A DNA stretch of 64,000 nucleotides from Ricinus communis. Taxonomy: Eukaryota > Streptophyta > Magnoliopsida > Malpighiales > Euphorbiaceae. Shown piece after piece: positions 51,786 to 64,000 of this stretch. Where the stretch lies: NCBI RefSeq assembly GCF_019578655.1, contig NC_063264.1, positions 9,279,213-9,343,212 of the forward strand. Direction: 5' to 3'. The translations under genes were made by a program, and so were the position numbers. Under the pieces are notes generated by a model. That model made no database searches. It was not told the origin of the DNA and worked only from the letters and a program-made list of their open reading frames with translations. How positions within the stretch are numbered: position 1 is the first letter of the stretch; each line of letters opens with the position of its first letter.

Positions 51786-54718
51786 TTAAGCAGATCCCTT
51801 GAGCTTCTTTGTGATGCCAGCAAAGTACTTCCCCTGGTGGAAGGCCTGCTCCAACTCTAGCTCAGAGGGCTGTCTTGATCCATCCCCTGCATAAGTTCCT
51901 GCGCCGTAAGGACTTCCACCTTTCACTTTCTCCATCTCAAACATGCCAGCCCCAAATGTGTAACCAATTGGAACAAAAAGCATTCCATGGTGAACAAGCT
52001 GTGTGATAGCAGTCAGCCTGTGCCGAGTTTAAATTTTCATGAAGAAATTATTAGTTTCTGCTCCTTGTGTTTAGGAGTAATCAACATAGTTAAATAGGAA
52101 GCAGCCTAGGGACTTACGCTGTAGTCTCTTGTCCACCACCTTGAGATCCAGTGCTATAGAAGATTCCAGCAGGTTTGCCTGCAAGTTGCTGCGTTCTCCA
52201 TAGACCACCAGTTGCATCTAGAAATGCTTTAAATTGCGCAGACATCATTCCAAATCTTGTTGGGAAGCCAAAAACAAACCCATCAGCCTCAGCAAGTTCA
52301 TTGGGTGTAATGATTGGTACATCACTCTTTGGTGGTGCACTCATCTTTCCAAGCACCTCCTCTGGCAGAGTCTCAGGAACCTGCTCCACATACCAAGTAC
52401 ATTAGTTATATAAATCAGCATGCAAAAGTTTGCAAGTAAAAGCATTTACTCTGGAAAGCCAACAAATTACAGGATCCCTTCAGATCAATGCTCAAAGCAA
52501 TGAGCATAAAAAACTTTGACCAGTGGGTGTACTGCTACTATATTCAAGGATTAACTTTCAAAGTGATTGAACAAAAATTGATATCACTGCTAGGTTAGCT
52601 AATCAAGAGATTTTAAAATCATGTATTAGATCATAAAATTGCTGTTGGATGACAAGATGGAGAAGCTAAATAGATACACTTGCACAACCACACAGCTAAA
52701 TAAATATGGGACAATTGACTATGATACCTAGTTCTGGAAAAGATACCGCAGAAGTAGCACCTTAACATGACAATCTTATACCAGTTGGAGGCAATCAAGA
52801 TGCTAATAAGTGTGAGATCTTAAAGTTAACATGCTGACTGGTTAAAGAAGTCCAAAAAAGCAAACTCAAAAGAGAAGAAACTTTCTAACTCTCCCTCAGT
52901 CAGATGGGATATATTTGATTGTGGAGCAGACAAACCAATAAAACAATCTATTTATGACCTAAATTCAGAAAATATCTAGGCTCTTGACCCTGTTTTCAAG
53001 GGAACTTTGTTTCTTCCACTTTCAAAAGTTATTCTGCATGGGATTGAAAGCCATAACATCAACATGAAGCTAAAGTTAAAAAATTTAAAATAACAAACTT
53101 CAACAGTGTATAAGATTATGCATAAGACATTTACCTGCCATAGTTTGGCTTCAACGCCTTCAACAGATGCAGCCCCCTTCTTGATCTCTTCTGCCAGTTT
53201 CTCTACATGTCCATACATGGAATAGTACCTGGAAGTACCAATTAAAATGGTGAAAAAAGACCATAACATATAAGCCAAAGAGCATAAACTATTCCCAAAA
53301 TTCACCTTTTTAGACAAAAATTATAGAATCGCGTGCATTTATATACAAACACTAACGACCATATCGGCATAATGCTATTGGATCTATCCTAGCTATTTAG
53401 AAGTTGAATAGCATCATTTGCTGCTATGTGTTGATGTCTACTGAATCAGTTCCTACACTTCCTAGCTCCCTAACCCAAATGAGAAAAGGATATGCTCAAT
53501 GCATAAAGATGTACACCACTAGGAATTCTATCAGCCATAAAAAACCTTGTCCAAAAGTAATAGTTATACCAACACTTCTCTTCATAGTGGACCACCTAAA
53601 AAACAACTGCATACATGACAAAACTGTGCATCTAAGAACCTCTAGGTGCACAAAAAAAATTGCCAGTAACAGCTATGAGTGGAGAGAACACCAAAAATAT
53701 GAAGGAACATAACAACAAAGTGTGCACAATGATTGCAATCAACATCAAGCTGAACTAATAATTGGACACATCAACAACTTGACTATCGCTATTAATAATC
53801 GTAAATACTCTGTTAAAAGGACATTTTTCTTGATATGAACATGAGCATGGAAGAGAAGGCAGTTGCACACCATTGAGACCTTAAACTATAATTTTCAAAG
53901 AACAAATGATCGAAAACAAAATTGCTCTCAAAGCTATCAATTTGACCATTCAATTGACAGTTATAGAATGTCAAACGTAGCACATATATAGGTTTCAATT
54001 GGTCTGATCCATAAACTAGTTAGCTTGACCTCCATGTACCTAGACAATTTCACACTGTTGTACAAAATGAATTACACATTAGTTCTAAATAAATCACAGC
54101 TTAATTTTCCCAAAAATTGAGATTATCCAGGCATTGTCTAGCTTAATTGCTTCAAATGCAGATCCATAAAAAAACTGCCTCAAAAATGTAAAAATTGCAT
54201 CTATTTTAGAAAACAGAGTAAATACATTTTGACTGTGACACATAACATGAACTGGATGCACTTACTTCCTTTTGACCTTAAATACTCAACAAACTCATTA
54301 AAGAATTTTTGAAAAATAAAATTTTAAAAACAAACTGCTATAATAAACAGTATTTATTATCAGTAAAAACACCAAGAGCTCATTTTCAAGCTCCATAACT
54401 CTCTCATTTTCTAGGCATCCAAACAGATTATTACCAGAGCAGGTTTTAATTCTAAAAGAACAATTAAGCAAACATAGAATTTCAGGAGATCAAAAAAAAA
54501 AAAGTTCAGAACACAAGAACAAATTAACAAGCATAAATTAACCAAGAAAAGATGGATGATCAAAGATCGGAGAAGGAAAACTATGCATCTACTGGATGAC
54601 ATGTATATACATAAAGCTGTGAAGAAAAAAAAAAGTATAGATATATAGATAAATATAGATAAATTGAAGAAAAGAGATGAAAGAAAGAGACATACACAAT
54701 ATACACTTTGGTAGCCAT
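51786..54718 (-). CDS. FQR1: NAD(P)H:quinone oxidoreductase, flavodoxin-like (FQR1/WrbA type)
   Basis: Four exons on the minus strand: 54718-54696, 53228-53135, 52380-52118 and 52017-51786. They total 612 nt, giving 203 residues, the usual family length (about 204). It is a soluble FMN protein that reduces quinones to hydroquinones by two electrons, limiting semiquinone and radical formation; FQR1 of Arabidopsis is a primary auxin-response gene. Visible hallmarks are the FMN phosphate loop [15 protein letters not shown] (residues 9-23), [19 protein letters not shown], the flavin-contact [40 protein letters not shown], and [18 protein letters not shown] near the C-terminus. There is no signal peptide or membrane helix. 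All introns are GT-AG and the joins restore the family sequence exactly ([19 protein letters not shown]). The first exon codes only seven residues plus two bases (MATKVYI). Start context is TCAATGGCT. The gene appears intact. Confidence 0.95.
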
Positions 54719-54870
54719 TGAGGAAAGCTAGCAAAAAATGATAAAAACGACACACAAGTTTTGCGTTTTTAAGTGGTCGGAGTGTGTATTTTCTTTCTTT
54801 TCTTTTTTCCCTCTTTTTGGAGCGAAACGAAACGTTGACGATGAGGGAAAAAGCGAGTCCAATAACCTGT

Positions 54871-54877
54871 ATTTATA
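54871..54877 (-). promoter_or_regulatory. TATA box of the quinone reductase gene
   Basis: TATAAAT on the minus strand (context CTATAAATACAGG) lies about 155 bp upstream of the start codon, so the leader is probably about 120-130 nt. A TTATTGG (inverted CCAAT) sits just downstream at 54859-54865. No auxin-response TGTCTC element was seen close to the start. Confidence 0.65.
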
Positions 54878-54899
54878 GTTGCAGAAACCGATTTTTTTC

Positions 54900-55080
54900 T
54901 TTCTGGAAATTCAGAAAGCACAAAATTTTAGAAATTTAAAAAGACGGCGAAGGCAACGGCGTCGTTTGAAAATTACTTTTATTCGTTTGTGAAATTAGAA
55001 GGGAAATGATTAATTATGATGATAGTGGTGAGTCGTTGTCGCGTTTATAGTTATTATTGTAAGTATTTATTTATTCTGCT
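54900..55080. other. Upstream flank of the quinone reductase gene
   Basis: This short region is less AT-rich than what follows and contains GGCGACGTCG-like text (GCAACGGCGTCGTTTG at 54954-54969). It is likely proximal promoter DNA. Confidence 0.35.
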
Positions 55081-55726
55081 GTTATTATTATTTTAATTAT
55101 AAAATTAAATTTATAAAATATAATTTAATTAATTATTAATTATTTAATATTAATTTTATAAATAATAATAAATTAATTTTTTATATTTTTTAATTTAATT
55201 TTATTTATATTAATATATTAATAAAATATTTATTTATTAATATTATCTTTAAGTTAATACTCAATAAATTATTCTTAAAATATTTATTTACTAACTAATA
55301 TTATTTAAATTAATACTATGTATTACTATTTTTAAATTATCAATTATTATATAATCAAGAATTAATTTATTAGTGATATAATATTTAAAATATTAATTTT
55401 TATTAAAATTATTATCTAATTAAAAAATTAATTTATTAGTTAATATAATATTAAAATATAATTAATATATGCTATCTATTAAAATAATATCATTTAATTA
55501 GAAAACTAATTATTATTTAATTATGAAACTAATTTATTAGTACTATATTATTTTTAGAATTAGAATTTATATTTAATTAAAAATATAGGTTATTAATTAA
55601 TAAATTAATAAAAAATCATAAAATTACACGAATCATATGTATTAAAAATAGTACATATGTCAAAATAAATATTTTACGTGTCAAAAATTAAATACACGTA
55701 TCAAGAAATTTAAATATCAAAAATTA

Positions 55727-55757
<31 letters not shown>

Positions 55758-55860
55758 TAATAACAGATATTAAATTATATTAAGATTTTAAAAGAAATTT
55801 ATAAACACTTAAAACTAAATATTAAAATTAATTAAATATTTATAATGAACAAAACGAGTT
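55081..55860 (+). repeat. Long AT-rich repeat family, copy 1
   Basis: It starts with a 31-bp string (55081-55111) that recurs exactly at 61547-61577, and it contains a 33-bp core (55436-55468) that recurs exactly at 61978-62010 and, inverted, at 60319-60351. About 750 bp align between copies with indels. It ends near (AAT)n at about 55730-55757. Non-coding. Confidence 0.7.
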
Positions 55861-56419
55861 TGTGCCGTGGACTATCTTCAACGTGAAGCTAATTCTCTTT
55901 GGTTACTAGACTAAATTACAGCATAAAACTAAAAATTTACTAGTGTTTTCAACTGATTAAATAAATTTTACAAAATAAGTTCTAATAGAAAGTATATTCA
56001 TAAAAATAATATATAAATAAAAAAATATTAGAAAATAGTCTTAGATATTTTAACTTATTACTATTTTATAATAACTAGTCAATTTTAAAATTTATATATT
56101 TTATTTTTACTCGTTAAGAAATATAACAGAAAATTAATTATAAAATTAAATTAAAATAATTACTAAATACTTTCATTTATATTTTTTTAATATTTTCATA
56201 CAAATAATATATTTTTATGATCTCGTAATTAATTCGATTTTAAATTTTATACTATCAATAGTTTTATTTCACTATTTTAAAATTAAAAAATAATTCTTAC
56301 ACAATTAATTTTTTTTAAAGATATTTTGCAGTGATAGCTTTTATAATTTTATAGTGATAAAAATGATAGAATAAATTAATTGTGCTTAACAATTTTTGAA
56401 AATCAATTATAAAATGTAT

Positions 56420-56451
<32 letters not shown>

Positions 56452-58799
56452 CTACTATATTATTAACTCTCATAAAGGATAAAAAAAATTCAATATAAAA
56501 TTATAAGAGTGTTATCAAAAATTATGAAAATAAATTGGAAACAGATATTTACTTTTAATTTTTAAAATAATTGAATAAATGATTAAAAATATAAACAGTT
56601 TAATTAACAAATAAGTCTATTTTTATATATTTTTACCAATTACTTTTATGCTGTATATATATTTAATATTTTTATGTATTACTAGACAACATCCAAAAGA
56701 TAAAGAGCCAAAAAATAAAGAATTTCATTTTTAAAAAAAATAAAGCAATTTCCATCTATTTTTATTTATTACATGATTTTTCCCCAGTTTCGTTGCATAT
56801 TATGATATAGTGAGGACAAATAAGATATAGTGCGTTGGTGGGGCCACTGTCAGAGTCTCCGAGCCGTTGATTTGATATTATCCAACGTTTGAGGACCAAT
56901 TAACTACATGACTTGTTTTTCTTTTTCTTTTTCTCTTAAAATAATATTTGAGATGTGATTTGACTTTGCAGAAAATTGCTACAATTTTGGGCAGCACGGA
57001 CGACGTTTTGATAAGTGACGTATCATATATTGCATGCTGACCAAAACTGATCCATAAACAAAAGCTATTGGGAATTTATAAATATTCCAAATCAATAATT
57101 TTAGTCATTAATTTCTTTTTTTTCTCAAAATATTGGATTTGAATTATCTAAGTTGATTTTTTTTTTCGACAGATATCAAAATTAATATTTAGTTGACAAT
57201 TAAAAGAACTGCTATCTTAATTTAGTGATAAGATGAAATTAAATTAAAAAGTGATTATTAAATTTCAGCTTCATTAATTAAAACTAAAATTAACAGACAT
57301 TAGAAATGGTATGGTTAATAATTGTATCTATAAGCATATTGTTTTAATAGGTATAATAGCCACCTTTCTTAAAATTATTGGATATTAACAGCATCAAATC
57401 ATAATTCAATTGTAATATCATTAACTAATTACTTCTTTTTATCAAGAAATTGATTTTTTTTTTTTGTCATATGATCTAAGCATATATTCTGACCACATCA
57501 AATCATATTTCAGTTGGCAATAGCTAGCTGGTCATAGTTTGTTTTGATTTTCTTTTTTCTTTAATTAACGTGTGAAAACCGAGGTTATGAATTTTGCTAA
57601 ATTACTATTATGATATTATATTATTATAAATTAAAATTTTAAAATTATAAATAATTAATTGATATTATTTTAAATAATTTATTTATTTTATATGTCAGTC
57701 TATTGATATAGATTATAAATAAATTTATATATATTTATAATTATTTATATAATTAAGATGAATCTTATGATTTTCAAATACAATAAATTAAATTTTAAGT
57801 ACTATGTATAATTGACTAATTTAATATTTAATTATATTAAAATTACTAAAATTAAAATAATATTAATTTTATAAATTTTTATAATACCGTACACCATGAT
57901 ACATCAAAATGACTTCTAAAACCAGTAGTCCACTTTCATTTCAAATACTTTGGAATTAAGATCAAAATATAATTAATAGTTAACCAACTAATTTTCAGTT
58001 AATTGAAAGAAAATTGAAAGAACTAACAGAATAGAAACCCCACCGTTAATCTCTTATGAGAAATTTGAAAGAAATTTTAAAAAATTTAGAAAAATCAGCC
58101 AATTCAGTTGAGTAATGAGCTTTTTCAAAATTAAAAATAAATTTAGTTAACTAATATTGCAATCCAGTTTTTGGTTACTCCTGGGTAATAGCATCATTGG
58201 TTACGTTTTATTATAAAGAACGTCTTCCCTTTTTCTTTATCTAATGCACAAATGACCTTCTTATACTTAATATTCAATTATTATCTCAAAAAATACTTAA
58301 TATTTAATAAATTAATAACTCTATTTGATTAATAAAGTTTAAGATATCAATTTCTTTTAGATTGAGACAGTAATAATTTTATTATTTAATAACTAAGATA
58401 ATTTTTAGAAAATTATTAACTGTTAAAGAGAAATGTTAAATGAATTTTATACTATAAATAAGGAAAGTAAACATCACGCAAAAAGATATCATAATATATT
58501 TTAGAGTATGATTTTCCTTTTTAGTTAACTGACCGTTGGATTGAGTTATTCAACTTCCATATTTACAAATAATATTTTTTACACATATAATAGCGTGTCG
58601 ACTTTAAACCTATATATGCCATGGGATGGGATTTGTATACATTAACCTCATAATTAATTTAAAATTTCCGATTTCTATTAATTATTTTTAATATTAATTA
58701 ATTATTCAATCTGCGAGTATATTAATTGTTTATATAATTTGAATAATATTTTTTAAATATATAAATATAGTAAATTTCTTTATAGTAATATTTTATATA
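55861..58799. other. AT-rich intergenic DNA
   Basis: No gene is seen. There is a (TA)n microsatellite at about 56422-56451. A less AT-rich patch at 56.82-57.06 kb (around GTTGGTGGGGCCACTG and GCAGCACGGACGACG) has no ORF and could be regulatory or transposon-derived. Confidence 0.45.
56422..56451. repeat. (TA)n microsatellite
   Basis: An uninterrupted TA run. Confidence 0.95.
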
Positions 58800-59075
58800 T
58801 GAATAACCTCTACACAGTGATAAAAAATTACGGGCTCAATTTGAATTAGTTATAAATAGTAATATATTTTCTATTGTAATAAATTATAAATATTTTAAGT
58901 ATTATTTTAAAAAAAATATTAATCTATATAGTAATATTTGTATATATAACTTTAAGAAAAATATATTTTCTTATAAAAAAAGTATATATGTTATGTTATG
59001 TTTTGTTTTATTACAGTATTTTTTTACTCTATTAATTTTATTTGCATAACATAACAAGATATTAACATATTTTAT
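58800..59075. repeat. Interspersed repeat, intact (unoccupied) copy
   Basis: It aligns in the same orientation with 33340-33430 joined to 34733-34925. It carries no LTR at the point where the other copy is interrupted, so it represents the empty site. It is non-coding; the family name is unknown to me. Confidence 0.5.
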
Positions 59076-60104
59076 TTTTTACTTTCTATCATCTCAACAA
59101 TAAATTTAAATATTAAATCGAAACAAAAAGTTTAGTAGTCATTTATTATTATAGATATTTTTTAATTCTAAATTTATTATTGTAGAGAGTGCATAACTTT
59201 TAACTTGAGAAACAGAAAAAGAAGATTCATATTCCTTGAAACGCGTTATGTGCTGGAAAATTAGAAGACTTTTTGAGGCTGCAAATGCAATTCTGGAAGC
59301 AATTAAAAGACTCTTTTGGGTCAAAAAAGAACCAAACCTGTTATCATTTCCCTGTTGATTTCATACAATAATTTTGCATGGTCCAAATCTCATCATCTTA
59401 ATTAACCCATGCTAATAATCACACCCAATTCATCTTTAATTAACAAAACTTCATCCGGTGGCAAGTCTATTGTGATCCCTTACCTAACAATTCACTTCAC
59501 CCTATCGGATTTTATCTACTAATTCATCACCAAAAAAAGGATTCTTTTCACTCTATAGAAACCCTTCTCATTGGATTATTACTTATAGTGATCAAATCCT
59601 TCCATTCGATTTGGTTCTTAGTAATTTTAGAAGACTCACTTTTGATTAATTATTTTTAAGTTTTTGAAAATAAAAGTAAGGAATTAACAAAATTCACATT
59701 TATCATTCAAAAATTTCTAAGAGTTTATGACTTTCATTTTTTCTACAAAAGAAAAATATATAGAAAGTTGGAACTTAGAATTCAAGTCTCCGTTTACTTT
59801 GTAATAATAGAAAATCAATTTTGTCATTAGTTGAATATTTTAAATGATGAAATTATTACCTCATTTAAACAGATCAGGTAATTTATGGCTTATTAGATGT
59901 ATAATAAATAAAAATAATAATAAAATTAAGGCTAAAACCCCCAATAATAAAGTGATATTCTCTTCCTATATAATACTTTTGTAAAGTAGGAACTTTAGAA
60001 TCCTCATTGTGCCAGCACGAATTTAGCTCCAGAGTGCCACCGCAGGACCAGATTTACCTCATTTAAACAGATTATCTCAGAAAAATAAAAATAAAATAAA
60101 CAAT
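59076..60104. other. Intergenic DNA
   Basis: No gene is seen. The text around 59.35-59.60 kb is less AT-rich but has no coding frame. The phrase CCTCATTTAAACAGAT occurs at 59860 and again at 60057, a short direct duplication of about 197-bp spacing. Confidence 0.45.
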
Positions 60105-60650
60105 AAAAAATTTAAAATTACACAATAAAGTGTAATCTATATATATACATTAATTTCTATGCATATTTAATTTTTGACATATAAAATTTTAGTTTGACAC
60201 GCATATTTACTTTTGACACATATTAAATTTATTTGTAATCTTATAATTTTTTTTATTAAATTATTGACTCATAAATCATATTTCTAATTAAATCACGGAT
60301 TCTAATCTAAAAAATAATATATTAATTATATTTTAATATTATATTAACTAATAATTTTTTTTTGATCATATAACGACACTAATTCAATCATAAAAAATAA
60401 CATATTAATTATATTTTAATGTTATATTACTTAATAAATTAATTTTATAATTAGATAATAATTTTAATTTTAAAAATATATCTTTAATATTATATTTAAT
60501 AATATAACAAAATTTTATTTTTAAAATATATTAATATCAATTATATTGATATGTTAATTTATATAATATTAGAATTAATTAATATATAATTTTTAAAATA
60601 AATTTTATATTATTACTTCAATAAAAATATACATAACATTTCTTATTCAA
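60105..60650 (-). repeat. Long AT-rich repeat family, copy 2 (inverted)
   Basis: This is the inverted counterpart of 55081-55860. The exact 33-bp core lies at 60319-60351 in reverse complement, and further variants of ATATTAATTATATTTTAATG follow. Confidence 0.65.
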
Positions 60651-61546
60651 TAAAGTATACTCTATTTTTTATCTTTTGATATATACTATTTCAAATCTCA
60701 TGGTTGCTTTAAGACCTAACTTTAAGATTTCTGATACGGTATCACTCCCTACCATAAAATACAGAATGTAATAATTATTTTTGCCTTTTTTATGTCCTAG
60801 AAAACAAGTAAGTAAATACTTTTTGTATTGAGAGAAAAGAAAAGAAGAAGAAGAAGAAGAAGAAGATGATGGGGTCTTACTTGGATAATCAGAAACCTCA
60901 TGTCGCCACTCTCATAATTCCATGAAAAAGGCCCACAATCTGAGTTTTTTACATGACAATGCCAAATTAAATTGGCTTTAGCTTCACGAATCCTAAAAGA
61001 TTCTGCCACCCCTTCCATCCATAATAATTTTCAATCTTTTTTTCTTCTTCAAAACGTTTCACTTTTCATTTTTCATTTTACCAAATCCCTTCTTTATATG
61101 TACTCTCAATTAGTATTATATTTGCATGCAAGTATTTTACATTATGTCACTATATGTAAAGCTACCTAGTCTTCTTATATATGCCTTCTTTATTAAAGTA
61201 TTTTTTTTATATTTTACTTTTGGGGTTTGTTTGTATTTTGGATCACCTTTCTCTTTTTATACAATTTAATTATCTTTATTATTACCACTTATGATATTTC
61301 ACATGTAAAGAAAAATATATTATACTCTAAATTTTCAATTATTCATCTGCTTGGAAATCTTGATGTGTTATTTTTATAGTTGGACAGTGAAGATATTTGA
61401 AACCAATTATTTAGTGAATCTGATTTACAACTTAAAATTATGAATTATTTAATAATATTATATACTATATATGTTGTTATGAATTAAATAAATATTATTA
61501 ATTAATATTTAATATAATTAGTCGTTTACTCGTGTATTGTACAACC
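60651..61546. other. Spacer between inverted repeat copies, with (AAG)n
   Basis: It holds an (AAG)n microsatellite at about 60843-60867. A minus-strand frame (61018-60797, starting MEGVAESFRIREAKANLIWH) runs for about 46 residues before the microsatellite turns it into poly-leucine. It resembles no family I know and is not called as a gene. Confidence 0.4.
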
Positions 61547-63052
61547 GTTATTATTATTTTAATTATAAAATTAAATTGATAGAAATAATTTAATAAAATT
61601 TTCAGTATTTAATATTTATTAATAATATTTTAAAAATAATAACAATCTAACTATTTTTAAATGCCTCTTTTAATTTTTTAGTTTTTTAAAATCTTATTAT
61701 ATAATATAAAAATAATTCTTTAAAAATATTTATTAATTAGTTTTAATATTATATGAATTAATATTATTAATATTATTGATAATACTGTATTTTAGAATTA
61801 AAATTTATTATATAATTTAAAAATTAATTTATTATTAAATTTAATAAATTCAATATGTTATTTTTTAGAATTAGAATTATTATTCAATTAAAAAATTAAT
61901 TTATTAGTTAATATCTTATAAAAATATGTTATTTTTAAAATAAGATTAGTATCGTTATCCGATTATGAAACTATTTATTAGTTAATATAATATTAAAATA
62001 TAATTAATATGTTATTTTTTAAAATTAAAGTCACTATTTAATTAGAAATATAACTTATTAATAAAGAAATTAATAAAAAAAATAAAATTACATATTAATT
62101 GAAATTCTATATGTTAAAAATAAATATATATATTAAAATAAAATTTTATTTGTCAAACATTAAGTACACGTATAAAAAAATTTTAAGTTCTAAAGTTAAT
62201 ATATATATATATAAATTAATAAATTATTATTAAAATATATTTAATATAATTTTGTAATGTATAAATAATTATATATCAAAAATATTAATGGAACAATTAA
62301 TAATTTAGTGGGGAATTTCTCGAAACTTCATCGGGGTGTCGTTTATTGTCCATAATGTTAGTGGTTGAAAGCCGCTACTCGGCTTTCAATTCTTTATCTA
62401 CTATTGGTGCGAGTTTAACTGAAAATTAGTAATAAATTAAGTAGAGAAATAATACATATATGTTTATTATTTTTGAGATTTAAATTTTTTTTGATATCTC
62501 TCTCTAGTTTTTAACATATAAATTTTTTATTTTGATATGGGTACTATTTTTTATATATAGAATTTAAATTTAAATGTAATTTTATATATTTTTATTATTT
62601 AATTAATTAAACGTTCCTTCTAATCTTAAGAGATAATATATTACTAATAAATTAATTTTTTAACTAGATAAATAATTATTTTAAAAAATAGCATATTATA
62701 TTAACTAACCAATTAGTTTTCTAATTAGATAATAACTTTAATTATAAAAATTAATAATTTTAGATATTATATTCATTAATAAATAATTTTTAATTCTAAA
62801 AATAGTAATATCAATTGTATTGATAGTTTAATTTATATAATATTAGAACCGATGAATAAATACTTTTAAAAAATAGTTTATTGATAGTATTATTTTAAAA
62901 ATAATATTAATAAATATATTTTATTAATTTAATATATAAATAAAAATTTCTAATAAATTAAAAATAATTAATTTATTATTATTTTTATAATTATTATAAA
63001 TTAAATATTAAATAATTGATTAAATTATATTTATAAATTTAATTTTATGATA
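61547..63052. mobile_element. Foldback-like element: long AT-rich arms, copies 3 (+) and 4 (-)
   Basis: The left arm (61547-62275) is a direct copy of 55081-55860 and includes the exact 31-bp start and 33-bp core. The right arm (about 62580-63052) is the same family inverted, ending with the complement of the start motif (AAATTTAATTTTATGATAAC). A GC-richer centre of about 300 bp holds a perfect hairpin. No transposase frame is present. The structure suits a non-autonomous long-TIR or foldback transposon; flanking target duplications were not found. Confidence 0.5.
62365..62389. repeat. Perfect 10-bp hairpin with 5-nt loop
   Basis: TTGAAAGCCG, loop CTACT, CGGCTTTCAA. The stem is half GC in AT-rich DNA. 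No T-run or CTRR tail follows that would make it a clear terminator or Helitron end. Confidence 0.9.
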
Positions 63053-63210
63053 ACCTTGCAATCGTAGAATAAACTACTACTAGATATTCATTGACAGTAA
63101 TAAACTTAGTATATAGCCGGCCCGCCACTCAACTTCAAGAAGATCAATTAAGACCAATAATTTGGACCAACCAAATTAAAGAATATGGGCTGGCTGCATA
63201 TATACAGCTG

Positions 63211-63485
63211 ATGCTTCTAAAACCTCATGCTTAGACATGCAAGAAGATTATTAAAATATGATTTTAAAATTAAAAATAGTATGTTATTTTAATTTTAGGA
63301 ACAAATTGGCGTTCATTAATTAATTAGTTAAAAATAATATTTTAATATGCTTCTAAAACCTGCATATATGTTGTTTTCTTTGAACCTAATATTATAAAAA
63401 TGCTTCTAAAACCTCATGCTTAGATATGTTCAAAAAAAAAAAAAAAAAATCAAAATTTTTTTTTAAAAATATGCAAGAAGATTAT
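63211..63485. repeat. Dispersed short direct repeats (TGCTTCTAAAACC)
   Basis: TGCTTCTAAAACC occurs at 63212, 63348 and 63401. The first and third copies extend through CTCATGCTTAGA(C/T)ATG, and ATGCAAGAAGATTAT follows directly in the first (63237) but after an A- and T-rich 40-bp insert in the third (63471). A poly-A run occupies about 63432-63449. Confidence 0.8.
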
Positions 63486-63599
63486 GTGGTCAAAATAGTT
63501 GCTGTCTACACACGTGTAACTTATTAGGAATAATTTGTGCCGGTCAATGCCTTCTCGATACATTTAGACTCAGTTTTTTTTTATATTGGACTGTGGTTA

Positions 63600-63840
63600 T
63601 TGTTATTTTGATTATAAAATTAAATTTACAGATATAATTTTTAATAAATTTTTAATATTTACTGTATTTATATATTTTATAAAAATAGTAGATTAATTAT
63701 TTTTAATGTCTTTAATTTTTTTAAGATTTTATTAATGTAATAATATAAAATTTTATATTTAAAATATTTATTTATTATTTCTAATATTATATAAATTAAT
63801 ACTATTAATATAATTGATATTACTATTCTTTTAAAATTAG
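63600..63840 (+). repeat. Long AT-rich repeat family, copy 5 (partial)
   Basis: It begins GTTATTTTGATTATAAAATT, matching the start of the copies at 55081 and 61547, and the similarity continues with AATATTTATTTATTA-type text to about 63840. The rest of the window (63841-64000) shows no gene. Confidence 0.5.
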
Positions 63841-64000
63841 AAATGATTTTGACAGGTAGCTTGGCATAATAGCAGTTGGGGCTCTATGATCTTTGCATAA
63901 TATACTAAATTGATTTCTGGTGGATTCTAGTTGTTCATAATAATGTAATTTTTCTTTAATTACTATGGAGATTTATAGAATCAGAGTTGAATTTACATAA

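Noticed and set aside
60797..61018. Minus-strand frame starting MEGVAESFRIREAKAN
   Set aside because: The second half is poly-leucine from an (AAG)n microsatellite and the first half matches nothing known. There is no supporting promoter or convincing neighbouring exon.
1..64000. tRNA, rRNA, known microRNA, CRISPR and viral sequences
   Set aside because: I looked for tRNA box patterns, common conserved plant miRNA sequences, spaced identical repeats and viral domains on both strands and found none convincing. Divergent or lineage-specific RNAs cannot be excluded by eye.

Overview
This is a plant nuclear window. It is very AT-rich, the three genes are split by GT-AG introns, and the long gene-free stretches are filled with transposon debris and AT microsatellites. 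The proteins resemble eudicot orthologues. The LTR text at 33.4-34.7 kb and 43-45.7 kb reminds me of retroelements of Malpighiales such as Euphorbiaceae, but that placement is inference.

Layout. (1) Positions 1-6429, minus strand: a WD40-repeat protein of the WDR25 family. Four coding exons are present and the C-terminus runs off the left edge. Its third intron is 4.5 kb, and Site II (TGGGCY) motifs lie upstream of its start. (2) Positions about 6.7-36.2 kb: a gene desert of almost 30 kb. It holds a candidate miniature LTR element (7.85-8.5 kb), an inverted plus direct repeat complex (9.2-11.2 kb), a hAT-like MITE nested between 16-bp inverted repeats (25.0-26.1 kb), a promoter-like G-box/TATA/CT-rich island without a recognisable gene (27.5-27.8 kb) and a clean solo LTR with a 5-bp target duplication (33.43-34.73 kb). 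(3) Positions 36385-38637, plus strand: an atypical bHLH transcription factor of the bHLH123/bHLH112 group, seven exons, 476 aa, complete. (4) Positions 38.6-51.8 kb: non-coding. It contains a GC-rich Ty3-gypsy-like LTR region (about 43.0-45.66 kb) between two inverted AT-rich arms, two tandem diverged LTR-like units (46.2-46.9 kb) and two copies of a MITE. (5) Positions 51786-54718, minus strand: a flavodoxin-like NAD(P)H:quinone reductase (FQR1/WrbA type), four exons, 203 aa, complete. (6) Positions 55-64 kb: no recognisable gene. A family of long AT-rich repeats occurs there in both orientations, sharing an exact 33-bp core, and one pair of arms encloses a perfect 10-bp hairpin.

The three genes have unrelated roles (WD40 scaffold, transcription factor, redox enzyme) and do not form a functional cluster. 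I see no convincing new biological system. The points that most merit a second look are the solo LTR with an empty paralogous site in the same window, the orphan promoter-like island, the inverted-repeat complexes, and the alternative start, uORF and tandem splice acceptor in the genes. Exons were joined by reading frame across GT-AG junctions and by remembered similarity to the families. No alignment or expression data were available.
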